DNA from: Caballeronia sp.
Lineage (GTDB): Bacteria; Pseudomonadota; Gammaproteobacteria; Burkholderiales; Burkholderiaceae
Reading direction: 5' to 3'
DNA: 48,006 nucleotides
Assembly (NCBI RefSeq): GCF_028292365.1
Contig: NZ_JAQGMM010000358.1
Span: 1 to 48,006 of the forward strand
How positions within the stretch are numbered: the stretch's first letter is position 1; each line of letters starts with the position of its first letter. Of the stretch, positions 7,687 through 15,681 are shown piece by piece. The notes beneath the pieces were generated by a model. That model searched no databases, was not told the DNA's origin, and saw only the letters and a list, made by a program, of their open reading frames with translations. The position numbers and the translations under genes were made by a program.

Positions 7687-8361
7687 ATGGACCAGGCGTG
7701 GATTCCGTTGCTGTTGTCGCTGAAAGTAGCGGGATGGGCGACAGCAATCGATGTCGTGCTCGGCGTCGCGGTGGCATTCGGCTTGTCGCGCTGGCGTTCG
7801 TCGGCGCGCGAGCTTGTCGACTCCTTGCTGACGCTGCCGCTGGTCATGCCGCCCACCGTGCTCGGTTATTACCTGCTCGTGTTATTAGGCCGGCGCGGCG
7901 TGATCGGGGCATGGCTCAACAAGTTCGACATCCAACTGGTGTTCACCTGGCAAGGCGCGGTGATTGCATCCGCCGTGGTTGCTTTTCCACTCGTGCTGAA
8001 GTCGGCGCGTACTGCATTCGAGACGGTCGATCCGCAATTCGAACGCGCGGCACGCACGCTCGGCGTCAGTGAAGCCGCTGTGTTCTTTCGCGTGACGCTG
8101 CCGCTCGCCGCGCGCGGCATTTTAGCCGGCGCGTTGCTCGCGTTCGCGCGGGCGCTCGGGGAATTCGGCGCCACCCTGATGATCGCCGGGAACTTGCCGG
8201 GCAGGACGCAAACGCTCTCGGTGGCTGTCTATGCTGCCGTTCAGGCGGGCGACGACACCACCGCTAACATCCTCGTGATCGTGACCTCGGTCACGTGCGT
8301 GGTCATCCTGCTCGCAGCCGGACGGCTGCTGCCGCAGCGCTCCACGGCATCGGTGCGTTAG
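7687..8361 (+). CDS. modB: Molybdate ABC transporter permease
   Basis: A 224-residue inner-membrane permease of the ModB/CysTW family with about five transmembrane helices. The EAA loop that contacts the ATPase is visible as AARTLGVSEAAVFFRVTLPLAARGI, with FARALGEFGATLMIAGNLPG just after; the latter is characteristic of molybdate and sulfate permeases. It starts at ATG 7687 and runs MDQAWIPLLLSLKVAG. The gene sits between modA and modC with short spacing (24 and 20 bp), consistent with one operon under ModE. Confidence 0.95.
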   Translation: MDQAWIPLLLSLKVAGWATAIDVVLGVAVAFGLSRWRSSARELVDSLLTLPLVMPPTVLGYYLLVLLGRRGVIGAWLNKFDIQLVFTWQGAVIASAVVAFPLVLKSARTAFETVDPQFERAARTLGVSEAAVFFRVTLPLAARGILAGALLAFARALGEFGATLMIAGNLPGRTQTLSVAVYAAVQAGDDTTANILVIVTSVTCVVILLAAGRLLPQRSTASVR

Positions 8362-8381
8362 ACACACACCCGATAACCGCC

Positions 8382-9104
8382 ATGACCGCCCTTACCGTCC
8401 GCCTGCGCAAGCATTTCATCACGCCAGAGCGCGATTTCATGCTCGACATCGCGTTTCATTCGGCCAGTCAGCGCATCGTGCTGTTCGGGCCGTCCGGCGC
8501 GGGCAAAAGCCTGACGCTGCAAACCATCGCCGGCCTGATCACGCCGGACGAGGGCGAGATCGTCCTCAACGGAACCACACTGCTGGATACGGCCAAAGCG
8601 ATCGACTTGAGCCCGCAAGCGCGCCGGATTGCGTATCTGTTTCAGGACTACGCGTTGTTCCCGCACTTGAACGTGCGCCAGAACATTGCCTTCGGCTTGA
8701 AGCGCGGCTGGTGGAATCCGTCAAAGCACGTTGCTCACGCCGATGTGAACTACTGGCTGAACGCGTTCGATCTGATGGAGGTTGCGCGGCAGTTTCCGGC
8801 GCAATTATCGGGCGGGCAAAAGCAACGCGTTGCGTTGGCGCGCGCACTGGTGCCGCATCCGCAATTGCTGTTGCTCGATGAGCCTTTTTCAGCGCTCGAC
8901 ATGACCTTGCGCCAGCGCATGCGCCAGGAGCTGGCGGACCTTCAAAGCCGCCTGGATATTCCAATGGTGCTCATCACGCACGATCCCGACGACGTCGCCA
9001 TGTTCGGCGATCAGGTCGTGAGTTTGCGCGAAGGCATGGTGCAACCGGACGATGCGCTCAACACCCTCAGTCCGTCACGCCAAGAATCACGCTCGACGCC
9101 TTGA
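8382..9104 (+). CDS. modC: Molybdate ABC transporter ATPase, short form without MOP domain
   Basis: A 240-residue ATP-binding subunit. Walker A is FGPSGAGKS (about residues 35-43), Q-loop FQDYALFPHL, ABC signature LSGGQKQRVALARAL, Walker B LLLLDEPFSALD and switch His in LITHDPDD. Well-studied ModC proteins are about 350 residues with a C-terminal MOP/TOBE domain; this one stops right after the nucleotide-binding domain (...NTLSPSRQESRSTP). The start is ATG 8382 (MTALTVRLRKHF); an earlier in-frame start at 8295 would lie inside modB. The last 38 bp overlap the 3' end of the convergent modE, so the two stop codons interlock. Molybdate sensing by a MOP domain would thus rest with ModE alone. Confidence 0.92.
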   Translation: MTALTVRLRKHFITPERDFMLDIAFHSASQRIVLFGPSGAGKSLTLQTIAGLITPDEGEIVLNGTTLLDTAKAIDLSPQARRIAYLFQDYALFPHLNVRQNIAFGLKRGWWNPSKHVAHADVNYWLNAFDLMEVARQFPAQLSGGQKQRVALARALVPHPQLLLLDEPFSALDMTLRQRMRQELADLQSRLDIPMVLITHDPDDVAMFGDQVVSLREGMVQPDDALNTLSPSRQESRSTP

Positions 9105-9909
9105 ACGCCGCGATAGCGGCCTGACCTTGTACCAGGCCGAGCGTTGCAACGCTCTCGTTGGTAATGATGGCCGTGACGGTGGTGGCGTCGTCCAGTGCCA
9201 GAGAAACCTCCGCGTTCACCGCACCCGGCGTCACGCTCGACACCTTGCCGCGCAACTGGTTTCGCGCCGAGATCCGCATGGGTTTGGAAGACCCTTCGGT
9301 ATCATCGACCATCAACATGACCCATGACGCCTTCACGAGCGCGAAAGCCTCGACGCCTTCCTTGAGACCGAGCGACGCGGTGCTTTCGTGCGTGACCACG
9401 GCGACTATCGATTGGCCGCCGGACAACGTGAGTTCCACTTCGTCGTTGACGGAACCGCGCGTGACTTTGCTGACCGTGCCAAACAGTTGGTTGCGTGCGC
9501 TCGTCTTCATGCCGATTCGTCCAATAAGCCGCCAATCCTGCGCGAAGCCTTCAATCGCCGCGCCCGCGCGTTCCAGAAACGCCTGATGCTCCCGTTCGAT
9601 AACCCGATAGGTATCGATCAGTCTCAGCGCCTTCGGCGTCAGCGTGGTCCCGCCGCCGCCCTTGCCGCCCGTGGCACGCACGACGAGCGTGGTGCCGGCG
9701 AGGTTGTTCATGGTGTCGATGGCATCCCACGCCGCCTTATAACTCATGCCCACCGCCTTCGCCGCGCCCGTGATCGAACCGGTCTGCTGGATGGCCGCGA
9801 GCAACGCGATGCGCGCCGCGCCGCCAAGGGTCGCCTCGCCGCTTCGAAACCAGACTGATCCGGCCACTTCGATGGGATCGTGCGGTGTACTACTGGATTC
9901 GTCGATCAT
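9067..9909 (-). CDS. modE: ModE, molybdate-responsive regulator with two MOP domains
   Basis: A 280-residue regulator. The N-terminal winged helix-turn-helix contains GSITGAAKAVGMSYKAAWDA followed by ATGGKGGGGTTLT, the ModE hallmark. The C-terminal part has tandem molybdate-binding MOP repeats that start SARNQLFGTVSKV and SARNQLRGKVSSV, each ending in an ESTASLGL/ESVATLGL segment. Molybdate-bound ModE represses modABC, whose operator is at 6843. I chose ATG 9909 (MIDESSSTPHD). A GTG at 9969 would add 20 residues and overlap the stop of the upstream CHAD gene by four bases (GTGA), so translational coupling from there is possible. Its 3' end overlaps modC by 38 bp. Confidence 0.93.
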   Translation of the reverse strand: MIDESSSTPHDPIEVAGSVWFRSGEATLGGAARIALLAAIQQTGSITGAAKAVGMSYKAAWDAIDTMNNLAGTTLVVRATGGKGGGGTTLTPKALRLIDTYRVIEREHQAFLERAGAAIEGFAQDWRLIGRIGMKTSARNQLFGTVSKVTRGSVNDEVELTLSGGQSIVAVVTHESTASLGLKEGVEAFALVKASWVMLMVDDTEGSSKPMRISARNQLRGKVSSVTPGAVNAEVSLALDDATTVTAIITNESVATLGLVQGQAAIAAFKASSVILGVTD

Positions 9910-9965
9910 GGGGCGAGAGCTGAACAGAGTGGTAAAGGAGCGGCTATTGTATCGATGCAATTCAC

Positions 9966-11411
9966 TCACTTGATCCGCGGCGGTTTTATCTTGCGCAGGA
10001 TACGTTCGCCTTCGGTTGCGCTCATCCGTTGCGCGTTGACGGCAAAGCCCTTCGCCAAACCCTTCTGGAATTCGCCGGCCTCTTTTAGATCAGCGAGGCG
10101 CTGAGCAGCGACGGCCGCGTCGTTGCCTTCGCCCAGGACGCTCTGCAGATTCCCCAATGCCTCTTCCACTTGTTTGCGGGTTTTTCGGGTCAGCAGCGAG
10201 CGGAAAAACTCAAGCGCGTAACGCAAGCGCTTGGCGTGAATGCGTACTTTGTGCCGCTTCGCGGCGTCGAGCGTGGTGAGATCCGGCGCACGCTCGATCT
10301 TCCGATAATGCTTCGTGATGCGCTTCTGCGCATACGCGGCGAGCGATTGATCCGTATGGTCCACGGGCGCTTCGAGCGTGCTGAACCACTCGACATATGA
10401 CAGCGCAAGCCGCGCGTACCGCGGGGAATTCATCGCGTCCTGCAGACGCTGGCGGGCGGCGACACGGTTGTTATTGGCTGCTTTTTGTGTCGGATTCCAC
10501 GCGGCCTTGTGATGCGGATCATCGGACGCCGCGTAGGCGGGCAGCGTGGTGTCGGTGAAGACGTCCCAGTCGCGGGCATCGCCCAGCAAGTCGCCGAACC
10601 ATTTCAGGTCGGGCGCGATTCCGGTCGTCCACGCATCGTCGATCCAGTCAGGGAAAAGCTTAAGCGCCGTCTTCAAGCGGCGCTGGGCCACGCGCAACTG
10701 ATGCACGTGTTCTACCTCGAGTCCGGCGCGCGAAGCAGCATCGTTGCCGAACCAATGCGCCGCGACCGACTTGCCGATCGCGACGAGGGCATCGGTCGGA
10801 CTAGCATCTTTTGGCAGCTTCAGCTTGCTGGCCTTGACCGGCTCGCGCGACGTGCTGTGGACAGCGACGGGCACGATCAGGAACGGCAGCGCCTCCACAA
10901 TCTCATGCGCGGCCGCGAACAGCGCTTTGCGTTCGTCAGGAGCTGCCGTGAGCGTCAGTGTTGCCGGCTGATCCGTGTCAAGCCGCAGCGTGGCGCGTAC
11001 GTGAACGCCGGTATCCATCTCGCCGGGCGTGTCCCACTGGACGAGCGCAGTCTCCGTGGCCTCGCTCAATGTGAAGCCGGCATCGCCGAGCAGGGCCTTC
11101 AAGTCAGTCAGCGCGGCTTCCGACTTGATCCAGCCATGCAGCGTGTCGAAGGGTCCTGCTTCGGTTTCAATCCGCCGGATCAGCGGCCAGTCCTGGTGCA
11201 TCGCCACGAACACGCGATGGTCATCGTGCGTCTCAATCCCGACTTCCCAATCGGCCAGGTTCGCAGCCAGACCCATCCCGGCTTTTTGCGACCGCAGCAT
11301 GAAATCCGTGCGGCGCGCCGTGGCAAATCGGCCCAATCGCGCCAGCGCTTCGTCCGGCGGACCATTCAGCGCATCCAGAGAAACCATCCTTAACTCGACG
11401 AGTTGCAACAT
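9966..11411 (-). CDS. CYTH-CHAD domain protein, probably polyphosphate-associated
   Basis: A 481-residue protein. The N-terminal half (about residues 1-200) has a CYTH-like pattern (RLGRFATARRTDFMLRSQKAGM and a later RIETEAGPFDTL). The C-terminal half (about 205-475) is a CHAD domain: a helical region rich in His, Arg and Lys with EVEHVHQLRVAQRRLKTALK, GDARDWDVF and KVRIHAKRLRYALEFF. CHAD domains bind inorganic polyphosphate, and CYTH domains handle triphosphate compounds. The divergent neighbour is a Pit phosphate transporter, so a role in phosphate storage is plausible. ATG 11411 has a good GAGGAAG ribosome site. Its stop overlaps a possible GTG start of modE. Which ligand it binds is inferred from the family. 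Confidence 0.82.
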   Translation of the reverse strand: MLQLVELRMVSLDALNGPPDEALARLGRFATARRTDFMLRSQKAGMGLAANLADWEVGIETHDDHRVFVAMHQDWPLIRRIETEAGPFDTLHGWIKSEAALTDLKALLGDAGFTLSEATETALVQWDTPGEMDTGVHVRATLRLDTDQPATLTLTAAPDERKALFAAAHEIVEALPFLIVPVAVHSTSREPVKASKLKLPKDASPTDALVAIGKSVAAHWFGNDAASRAGLEVEHVHQLRVAQRRLKTALKLFPDWIDDAWTTGIAPDLKWFGDLLGDARDWDVFTDTTLPAYAASDDPHHKAAWNPTQKAANNNRVAARQRLQDAMNSPRYARLALSYVEWFSTLEAPVDHTDQSLAAYAQKRITKHYRKIERAPDLTTLDAAKRHKVRIHAKRLRYALEFFRSLLTRKTRKQVEEALGNLQSVLGEGNDAAVAAQRLADLKEAGEFQKGLAKGFAVNAQRMSATEGERILRKIKPPRIK

Positions 11412-11642
11412 AACTTCCTCATCATGAGCGGGTGTCCTTGCCGGGCAGCAGGTCGCACACCGCTACTTCAGATCAGACGAATTTCAATCCTTTCAGATGT
11501 CATCAAAACGCCATAAACCGTGTGCAAACATGGTCGACGTCATCGCCAGAAGCAACGCCTTTCAGTGTTCTTTACGCCTGAATCCTCTTAAGCCTGAATC
11601 CCCTTACGTGACACGCGCAGCCTCTAGCTCAAAGGACGTTCC

Positions 11643-13238
11643 ATGCCTGACCTGACTCTCCCCGACAGTAACGACAGCAACGGGCCCCGCTCGCTCGCAC
11701 GCCGGCTGAGCATGCCGATATTCCTCGTCGTGATCGGCGTTGGCATTATCTATTGCGTGACGCACCTGATGCACGACCTGGAGTCGGTCCAGCAGTCTTC
11801 AATACTGCCTTACGTCCTGCTCGGCGTTGCATTGATGATCGCGCTTGGATTCGAATTCGTAAATGGTTTCCACGATACGGCAAATGCCGTCGCCACCGTC
11901 ATCTATACCCATTCGCTCGCGCCGAACCTCGCGGTTGTCTGGTCGGGCATGTGGAATTTTCTTGGCGTGCTGGTATCGAGCGGCGCGGTGGCGTTCGGCA
12001 TCCTGCAACTGCTGCCGGTGGAACTGATCTTGGGCGTCGGGACATCGCAGGGTTTTGCGATGGTCTTCGCGCTGCTGATCGCCGCGATCATCTGGAATCT
12101 CGGTACCTGGGCGCTCGGCATTCCTTCATCGAGCTCGCATACGTTGATTGGCTCGGTGATCGGCGTCGGCTTGATGAACCAGATGATGCACGGCCCGTCG
12201 GGAACATCCGGCGTCGACTGGGGCCAGGCGCTCGCGGTGGGTAAATCGCTGCTGTTCTCGCCGTTGGTCGGCTTCATCCTGGCAGGCTTGCTGCTCTACG
12301 TGATGAAGCTCGTGGTGCGCGTTCCCGCGCTCTATAAAGAACCGAAGAAAAATACGCCGCCACCGTTCTGGATTCGCTGCCTGCTGATCCTGACCTGCAC
12401 CGGCGTATCGTTCGCGCACGGCTCCAATGACGGCCAGAAAGGCATGGGCCTCATCATGCTGATCCTGATCGGCACCGTGCCGACCGCCTATGCGCTGAAC
12501 AAGGCCGTGACGCCGGCCGAGACGCAAACCTTCCTGTCGGTCGGCCATCACGCGTCCGAAGTACTTGGCAAATACACCAACGGCGCCGCACCCGTTGCCG
12601 ACCCGCGCGCAACAGTGCAGCACTACGTGCAGACCAAGGCGGTCCAGCCGGACACCGTGGTCGCCCTCCAGCAGCTCACCGATATCATCGATGGACAGGT
12701 CGGGCCTTCGTCGTCGATGGCGGCCGTGCCGCAAAACATCGTGAATAACGTGCGTAACAACATGTATGTGGCGTCCGAAGCGCTGCGCCTGATGGACAAG
12801 CAAAACGCTCCGGCTTTCGCCGCCGATGACGCCGCCGTGCTCAAGAACTTCAAAGGCCAGCTCGACCATTCGACCAAGTTCATTCCGACGTGGGTAAAAG
12901 TGGCCGTGGCGGTAGCGCTCGGCCTGGGCACCATGGTTGGCTGGAAGCGGATCGTGGTGACGGTCGGCGAACGGATCGGCAAGACCCATCTGACGTATGG
13001 ACAGGGCGCGTCCGCGGAACTGGTCGCGATGTTGACCATTGGCGCAGCAGACGTCTACGGCCTGCCAGTCAGTACAACCCACGTGCTGTCCTCGGGCGTG
13101 GCGGGGACCATGGCGGCGAACGGTTCAGGGCTTCAATGGCGCACCGTGCGCAGCCTGGCCCTTGCCTGGATCTTGACCCTGCCCGTATCGATCGGACTCG
13201 CAGCGGGATTGTTCTGGGTGTTCCGCGGGCTGTTCTAA
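11643..13238 (+). CDS. pitA: Inorganic phosphate transporter, PiT family
   Basis: A 531-residue inner-membrane phosphate:cation symporter. The two signature repeats of the family are present: GFEFVNGFHDTANAVATVIYTHSLAP near residues 70-95, and the inverted second copy FAHGSNDGQKGMGLIMLILIG near 258-280. GIPSSSSHTLIGSVIGVGL and the later GLPVSTTHVLSSGVAGTM are the paired 'SSSH/STTH' motifs. About ten transmembrane helices are visible, with a long hydrophilic loop (about 295-415) in the middle, as in PitA. ATG 11643 has AAAGGA upstream. It is divergent from the CHAD protein across about 230 bp. The symbol is by similarity; PitA and PitB are not distinguishable here. Confidence 0.9.
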   Translation: MPDLTLPDSNDSNGPRSLARRLSMPIFLVVIGVGIIYCVTHLMHDLESVQQSSILPYVLLGVALMIALGFEFVNGFHDTANAVATVIYTHSLAPNLAVVWSGMWNFLGVLVSSGAVAFGILQLLPVELILGVGTSQGFAMVFALLIAAIIWNLGTWALGIPSSSSHTLIGSVIGVGLMNQMMHGPSGTSGVDWGQALAVGKSLLFSPLVGFILAGLLLYVMKLVVRVPALYKEPKKNTPPPFWIRCLLILTCTGVSFAHGSNDGQKGMGLIMLILIGTVPTAYALNKAVTPAETQTFLSVGHHASEVLGKYTNGAAPVADPRATVQHYVQTKAVQPDTVVALQQLTDIIDGQVGPSSSMAAVPQNIVNNVRNNMYVASEALRLMDKQNAPAFAADDAAVLKNFKGQLDHSTKFIPTWVKVAVAVALGLGTMVGWKRIVVTVGERIGKTHLTYGQGASAELVAMLTIGAADVYGLPVSTTHVLSSGVAGTMAANGSGLQWRTVRSLALAWILTLPVSIGLAAGLFWVFRGLF

Positions 13239-13310
13239 GCGGCACGTTTGAAGTTTCATCGGCTGTTCCAAACGCGGCTAATAGTCCGTTGAGCTTGTTG
13301 CACGTTGAAA

Positions 13311-13338
13311 CGCGAGCGGTTTTTTCAAACCGCTCGCG
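13311..13338. other. Perfect 12-bp stem hairpin downstream of pitA
   Basis: CGCGAGCGGTTT (13311-13322) pairs with AAACCGCTCGCG (13327-13338) around a four-base loop. There is no T-run after it, so termination is uncertain. It ends 82 bp before a sigma-54-like promoter and could instead be a regulator site. Apart from this hairpin and the promoter at 13420, I see nothing in the 332-bp gap 13239-13570. Confidence 0.5.
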
Positions 13339-13419
13339 CGCTTGCAGAATTTGCCGATAGCCGGCGGCTGTTTGTCCCCTCTCCGGCCACCCACCTCACG
13401 CCACATACTTTTCGCCGAC

Positions 13420-13435
13420 GGGCACAGCGCTTGCT
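13420..13435 (+). promoter_or_regulatory. Sigma-54-type promoter upstream of the DUF3309 gene
   Basis: GGGCACAGCGCTTGCT differs from the -24/-12 consensus TGGCACG-N4-TTGCW only at the first and seventh bases, with correct spacing. The word is followed by CTAAC, as is the second candidate in this window (24498). Transcription would begin near 13446, leaving about 125 nt of leader before the ATG at 13571. Confidence 0.65.
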
Positions 13436-13570
13436 CTAACAAAGCGGCAATCGCGAGGGTATTGGTGCTGCGGACACGCAAGCTGAGGCAATCCGCCGAT
13501 ACTCACGCCGCATCACACGCGGCATCGCCATTCACTCTTCAGCAGACTTTAATAATTAAGGAGAAGTGGA

Positions 13571-13726
13571 ATGATCGGAACAATCTTGCTTGTCGTGTTG
13601 ATCTTGCTGCTGCTAGGCGCTTTCCCCTCATGGCCGCACAGCCGTAGCTGGGGGTATGGCCCAAGCGGGATCTTGGGCGTGGTCGTGATTATCGTGATCG
13701 TGCTGCTGCTTATGGGACGAATCTAG
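13571..13726 (+). CDS. DUF3309 family small membrane protein
   Basis: A 51-residue protein. It starts MIGTILLVVLILLLLGAFPS, has a hydrophilic middle WPHSRSWGYGPSG and ends in a second hydrophobic helix closing with LLLMGRI. The 'WPHS..WGY.PSG' centre between two hydrophobic helices is the DUF3309 family pattern. The function is unknown; it should be a hairpin-like inner-membrane miniprotein. An AAGGAG ribosome site sits a few bases before the ATG. The sigma-54-like promoter at 13420 is the only promoter-like element I recognise upstream. It is too short for most ORF-length cut-offs. Confidence 0.85.
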   Translation: MIGTILLVVLILLLLGAFPSWPHSRSWGYGPSGILGVVVIIVIVLLLMGRI

Positions 13727-13903
13727 AGAGTTAGGTCGATCGGTGTCAGCCGCTTGGCTTGTAGTCAGGCGCTGACCTAAAGTTAAAGCCGACGGCGAAC
13801 CAACGGCGCTTTGAGCCCGGCGGCGCCCTGTCAGAATGCCGGGAACCGCTGCGTTATTGCCCGCCTAAGGGACGCCCGCTAAAACGAACGCCTGCCTGAA
13901 GAA

Positions 13904-13944
13904 CGCCTGCCTGAGGGAGAACATCCCTGATGGCAGGCGGTTTT
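13904..13944 (+). terminator. Probable intrinsic terminator downstream of the DUF3309 gene
   Basis: CGCCTGCC (13904-13911) pairs with GGCAGGCG (13932-13939), extended by an inner GGG/CCC pair, followed by GTTTTC. The T-run is short, so it is a moderate-strength call. Confidence 0.6.
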
Positions 13945-14007
13945 CATTGGCTTTTCATTGAGCATTAACCGCTCTTCGACATCCGCTAATCAAGGAGTAC
14001 ACATTTC

Positions 14008-14796
14008 ATGGATTTACATCTTGAAGGCAAACTCGCGCTCGTCTCGGGATCGACGAAAGGCATTGGCCTCGCCATTGCCGCCGGACTGGCGCGTGAAGGT
14101 GCGCGCGTGATCGTGAACGGGCGCAAGCAGGCATCCGTCGATGAAGCCCTGGAAAAGCTGCGAGCCCAAGTGCCTGATGCAAACGCGGAAGGTTTCGCCG
14201 GCGATCTCTCCGAAGCCAGCCAGATCGACGCGCTGGTCGCGCGCTATCCGGCTGTCGATGTGCTGGTGAACAACCTGGGCATCTTCGATCCAAAGCCGTT
14301 CGAAGAAATTCCGGACGACGAATGGTCGCGTTTCTTCGATACCAACGTGATGTCGGGCGTACGGCTGGCGCGTGCTTATTTGCCGAAGATGAAAGCGAAG
14401 AACTGGGGCCGTGTGGTGTTTATCAGCAGCGAGAGCGGCATTCAGATTCCCGTCGAGATGATTCATTACGGCGTGACGAAGACGGCGCAACTGGGATTGT
14501 CGCGTGGGCTCGCCGAACACTGCGCAGGCACGGGCGTAACGGTGAACGCGGTATTACCCGGTCCGACACATTCCGACGGTCTCGACGAAATGGCCGCGAA
14601 GGGCATGGGCGACAAGTCGTTCGCAGAGTTCGAGAAAGGCTTCTTCGAAACGGCACGCCCGAGTTCGCTGCTCAAGCGTTTTGCCACGACGGAGGAAGTA
14701 GCAAATATGGTGGTGTATGTGTGCTCGGAAGCGTCGTCGGCCACGAATGGCGCCGCGCTGCGGGTGGACGGCGGGGTCGTGCGCGCAGCTTTTTAA
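14008..14796 (+). CDS. SDR-family NAD(P)-dependent oxidoreductase
   Basis: A 262-residue classical short-chain dehydrogenase/reductase. The Rossmann cofactor motif is SGSTKGIG (residues 13-20), followed by NNLGIFDPKPFEEI (the NNxG motif). The catalytic serine lies in VVFISSESG. The YxxxK motif is HYGVTK with Tyr154 and Lys158, and the segment after it is VNAVLPGPTHSDG. The C-terminus SATNGAALRVDGGV is standard. An AAGGAG ribosome site precedes ATG 14008. Basic Arg/Lys in the second strand (VNGRKQ) suggest NADP(H). The substrate cannot be told from sequence, and the neighbours do not point to a pathway. Confidence 0.88.
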   Translation: MDLHLEGKLALVSGSTKGIGLAIAAGLAREGARVIVNGRKQASVDEALEKLRAQVPDANAEGFAGDLSEASQIDALVARYPAVDVLVNNLGIFDPKPFEEIPDDEWSRFFDTNVMSGVRLARAYLPKMKAKNWGRVVFISSESGIQIPVEMIHYGVTKTAQLGLSRGLAEHCAGTGVTVNAVLPGPTHSDGLDEMAAKGMGDKSFAEFEKGFFETARPSSLLKRFATTEEVANMVVYVCSEASSATNGAALRVDGGVVRAAF

Positions 14797-14867
14797 CGAT
14801 TTTTAGAACGTTTTTTGAACAATGGGCGCCGCGCAAGCAGGAACAATGCACCAAAAAACATGCAGGA

Positions 14868-15230
14868 TCACACGCGCAAGACACGTCCGTCCGGCCCGAT
14901 CAGCGGCGGCAGGCGCGGCGTTGAGTCCGTTCCTTTGGGCGCCGTTTTCGCATGTCCCGGAATTGCCGGAGCCGGTGAGAGCGCAGGCGGCGCGAGATTG
15001 GTTTTATCGGCGACCTGCTTGACGGCCGGCCCGCTCTTGCGCTTTTTCTTTGCCTGCGCCGACAGCACGCCGCGCGGTTTGGCCTTCGATTTATGCATCT
15101 GAGCCTCAGGCGGATTCCAGACTTCGACGTATCGCTCAGCGGCGACCGCGGCGAGCGGGCCCAAACCCATGAATCCGGCCAGGACCGCAAGCACGACGTT
15201 CGAAGAGAGTGTGGATAAAGCAGATCTCAC
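14868..15230 (-). CDS. Small exported Lys/Pro-rich protein of unknown function
   Basis: A 120-residue protein from a GTG at 15230 with TGGAG eight bases upstream. A longer open frame to 15395 overlaps the upstream gene and has no ribosome site. Residues 1-32 (MRSALSTLSSNVVLAVLAGF... ending AAVAAE) look like a signal peptide or a membrane anchor. After a short segment RYVEVWNPPEAQMHKSKAK comes a basic stretch (KKKRKSGP), then a Pro/Ala-rich linker and a conserved-looking tail LPPLIGPDGRVLRV. I do not recognise the family. It lies 19 bp downstream of the 73-residue gene and probably shares its transcript, which starts at a LexA-type box. Confidence 0.6.
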   Translation of the reverse strand: MRSALSTLSSNVVLAVLAGFMGLGPLAAVAAERYVEVWNPPEAQMHKSKAKPRGVLSAQAKKKRKSGPAVKQVADKTNLAPPALSPAPAIPGHAKTAPKGTDSTPRLPPLIGPDGRVLRV

Positions 15231-15249
15231 AACAAGTGCTCCAGAGTGT

Positions 15250-15471
15250 TCAGTGTCCGCCAGCGCGCGAAAGTATGGCGTCCAGCGAGCGCTGCGATGT
15301 GTCGAGTTCAAGCAACGCGTTGTCCAGCCGTTGTAGCGCCAATGCAACCGTGCGGCCGTCCGCGTCCAGTTCCGGTTCGCTGCGCGTAGCGTCAAAAGCA
15401 GCCGATACCGCGCGGGTAGCCTGCACGTAACGCGCGAGTGCCGCAGCTTCAGCAGAAGAATGACTGTTCAT
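15250..15471 (-). CDS. Small helical protein of unknown function, behind a LexA-type box
   Basis: A 73-residue soluble protein from ATG 15471. It begins MNSHSSAEAAALARYVQATR and ends LDTSQRSLDAILSRAGGH. It is rich in Ala, Leu, Asp and Arg, with a heptad-like spacing (LALQRLDNALLELDTSQRSLDAIL) that suggests a helical hairpin or short coiled coil. No family is recognised. The open frame extends 26 residues further upstream, but that part covers the SOS-type box and is unlikely to be translated. The start codon is 28 bp from the LexA-type box at 15499, so the gene is a candidate DNA-damage-inducible gene. It is followed after 19 bp by the exported Lys/Pro-rich protein. Confidence 0.6.
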   Translation of the reverse strand: MNSHSSAEAAALARYVQATRAVSAAFDATRSEPELDADGRTVALALQRLDNALLELDTSQRSLDAILSRAGGH

Positions 15472-15498
15472 GTTTCTTGTCCATGCAAAAGCACTAAC

Positions 15499-15514
15499 CT
15501 GTATGAATATACAG
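15499..15514 (-). promoter_or_regulatory. LexA-type SOS box
   Basis: The core is CTGT-N8-ACAG. Read on the minus strand with flanks it is TACTGTATATTCATACAGGT, which agrees with the E. coli-type LexA consensus at about 16 of 20 positions. It lies 28 bp upstream of the minus-strand ATG at 15471, a usual position for LexA to block a promoter. The plus-strand gene at 15682 is 168 bp away and less likely to be its target. Confidence 0.75.
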
Positions 15515-15681
15515 TAATGCCGCGCGACGGAAAAGCATTCGTGCGGCAATCAGCAGTGTGCACGTAAACCCGTCTGGTTTTAAGTTGCACTTAATTGTCG
15601 GAGGGCACATTACAAACGCGAGCTTTCATCGCCGCTATCAAGGGCGGCTTCTAATCAGGGCTTTCACCGCGAGGACACGTC

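Noticed and set aside
12126-13082. 318-codon open frame antisense to pitA
   Set aside because: Same reasoning: low-quality composition, no ribosome site, full overlap with a clear transporter.
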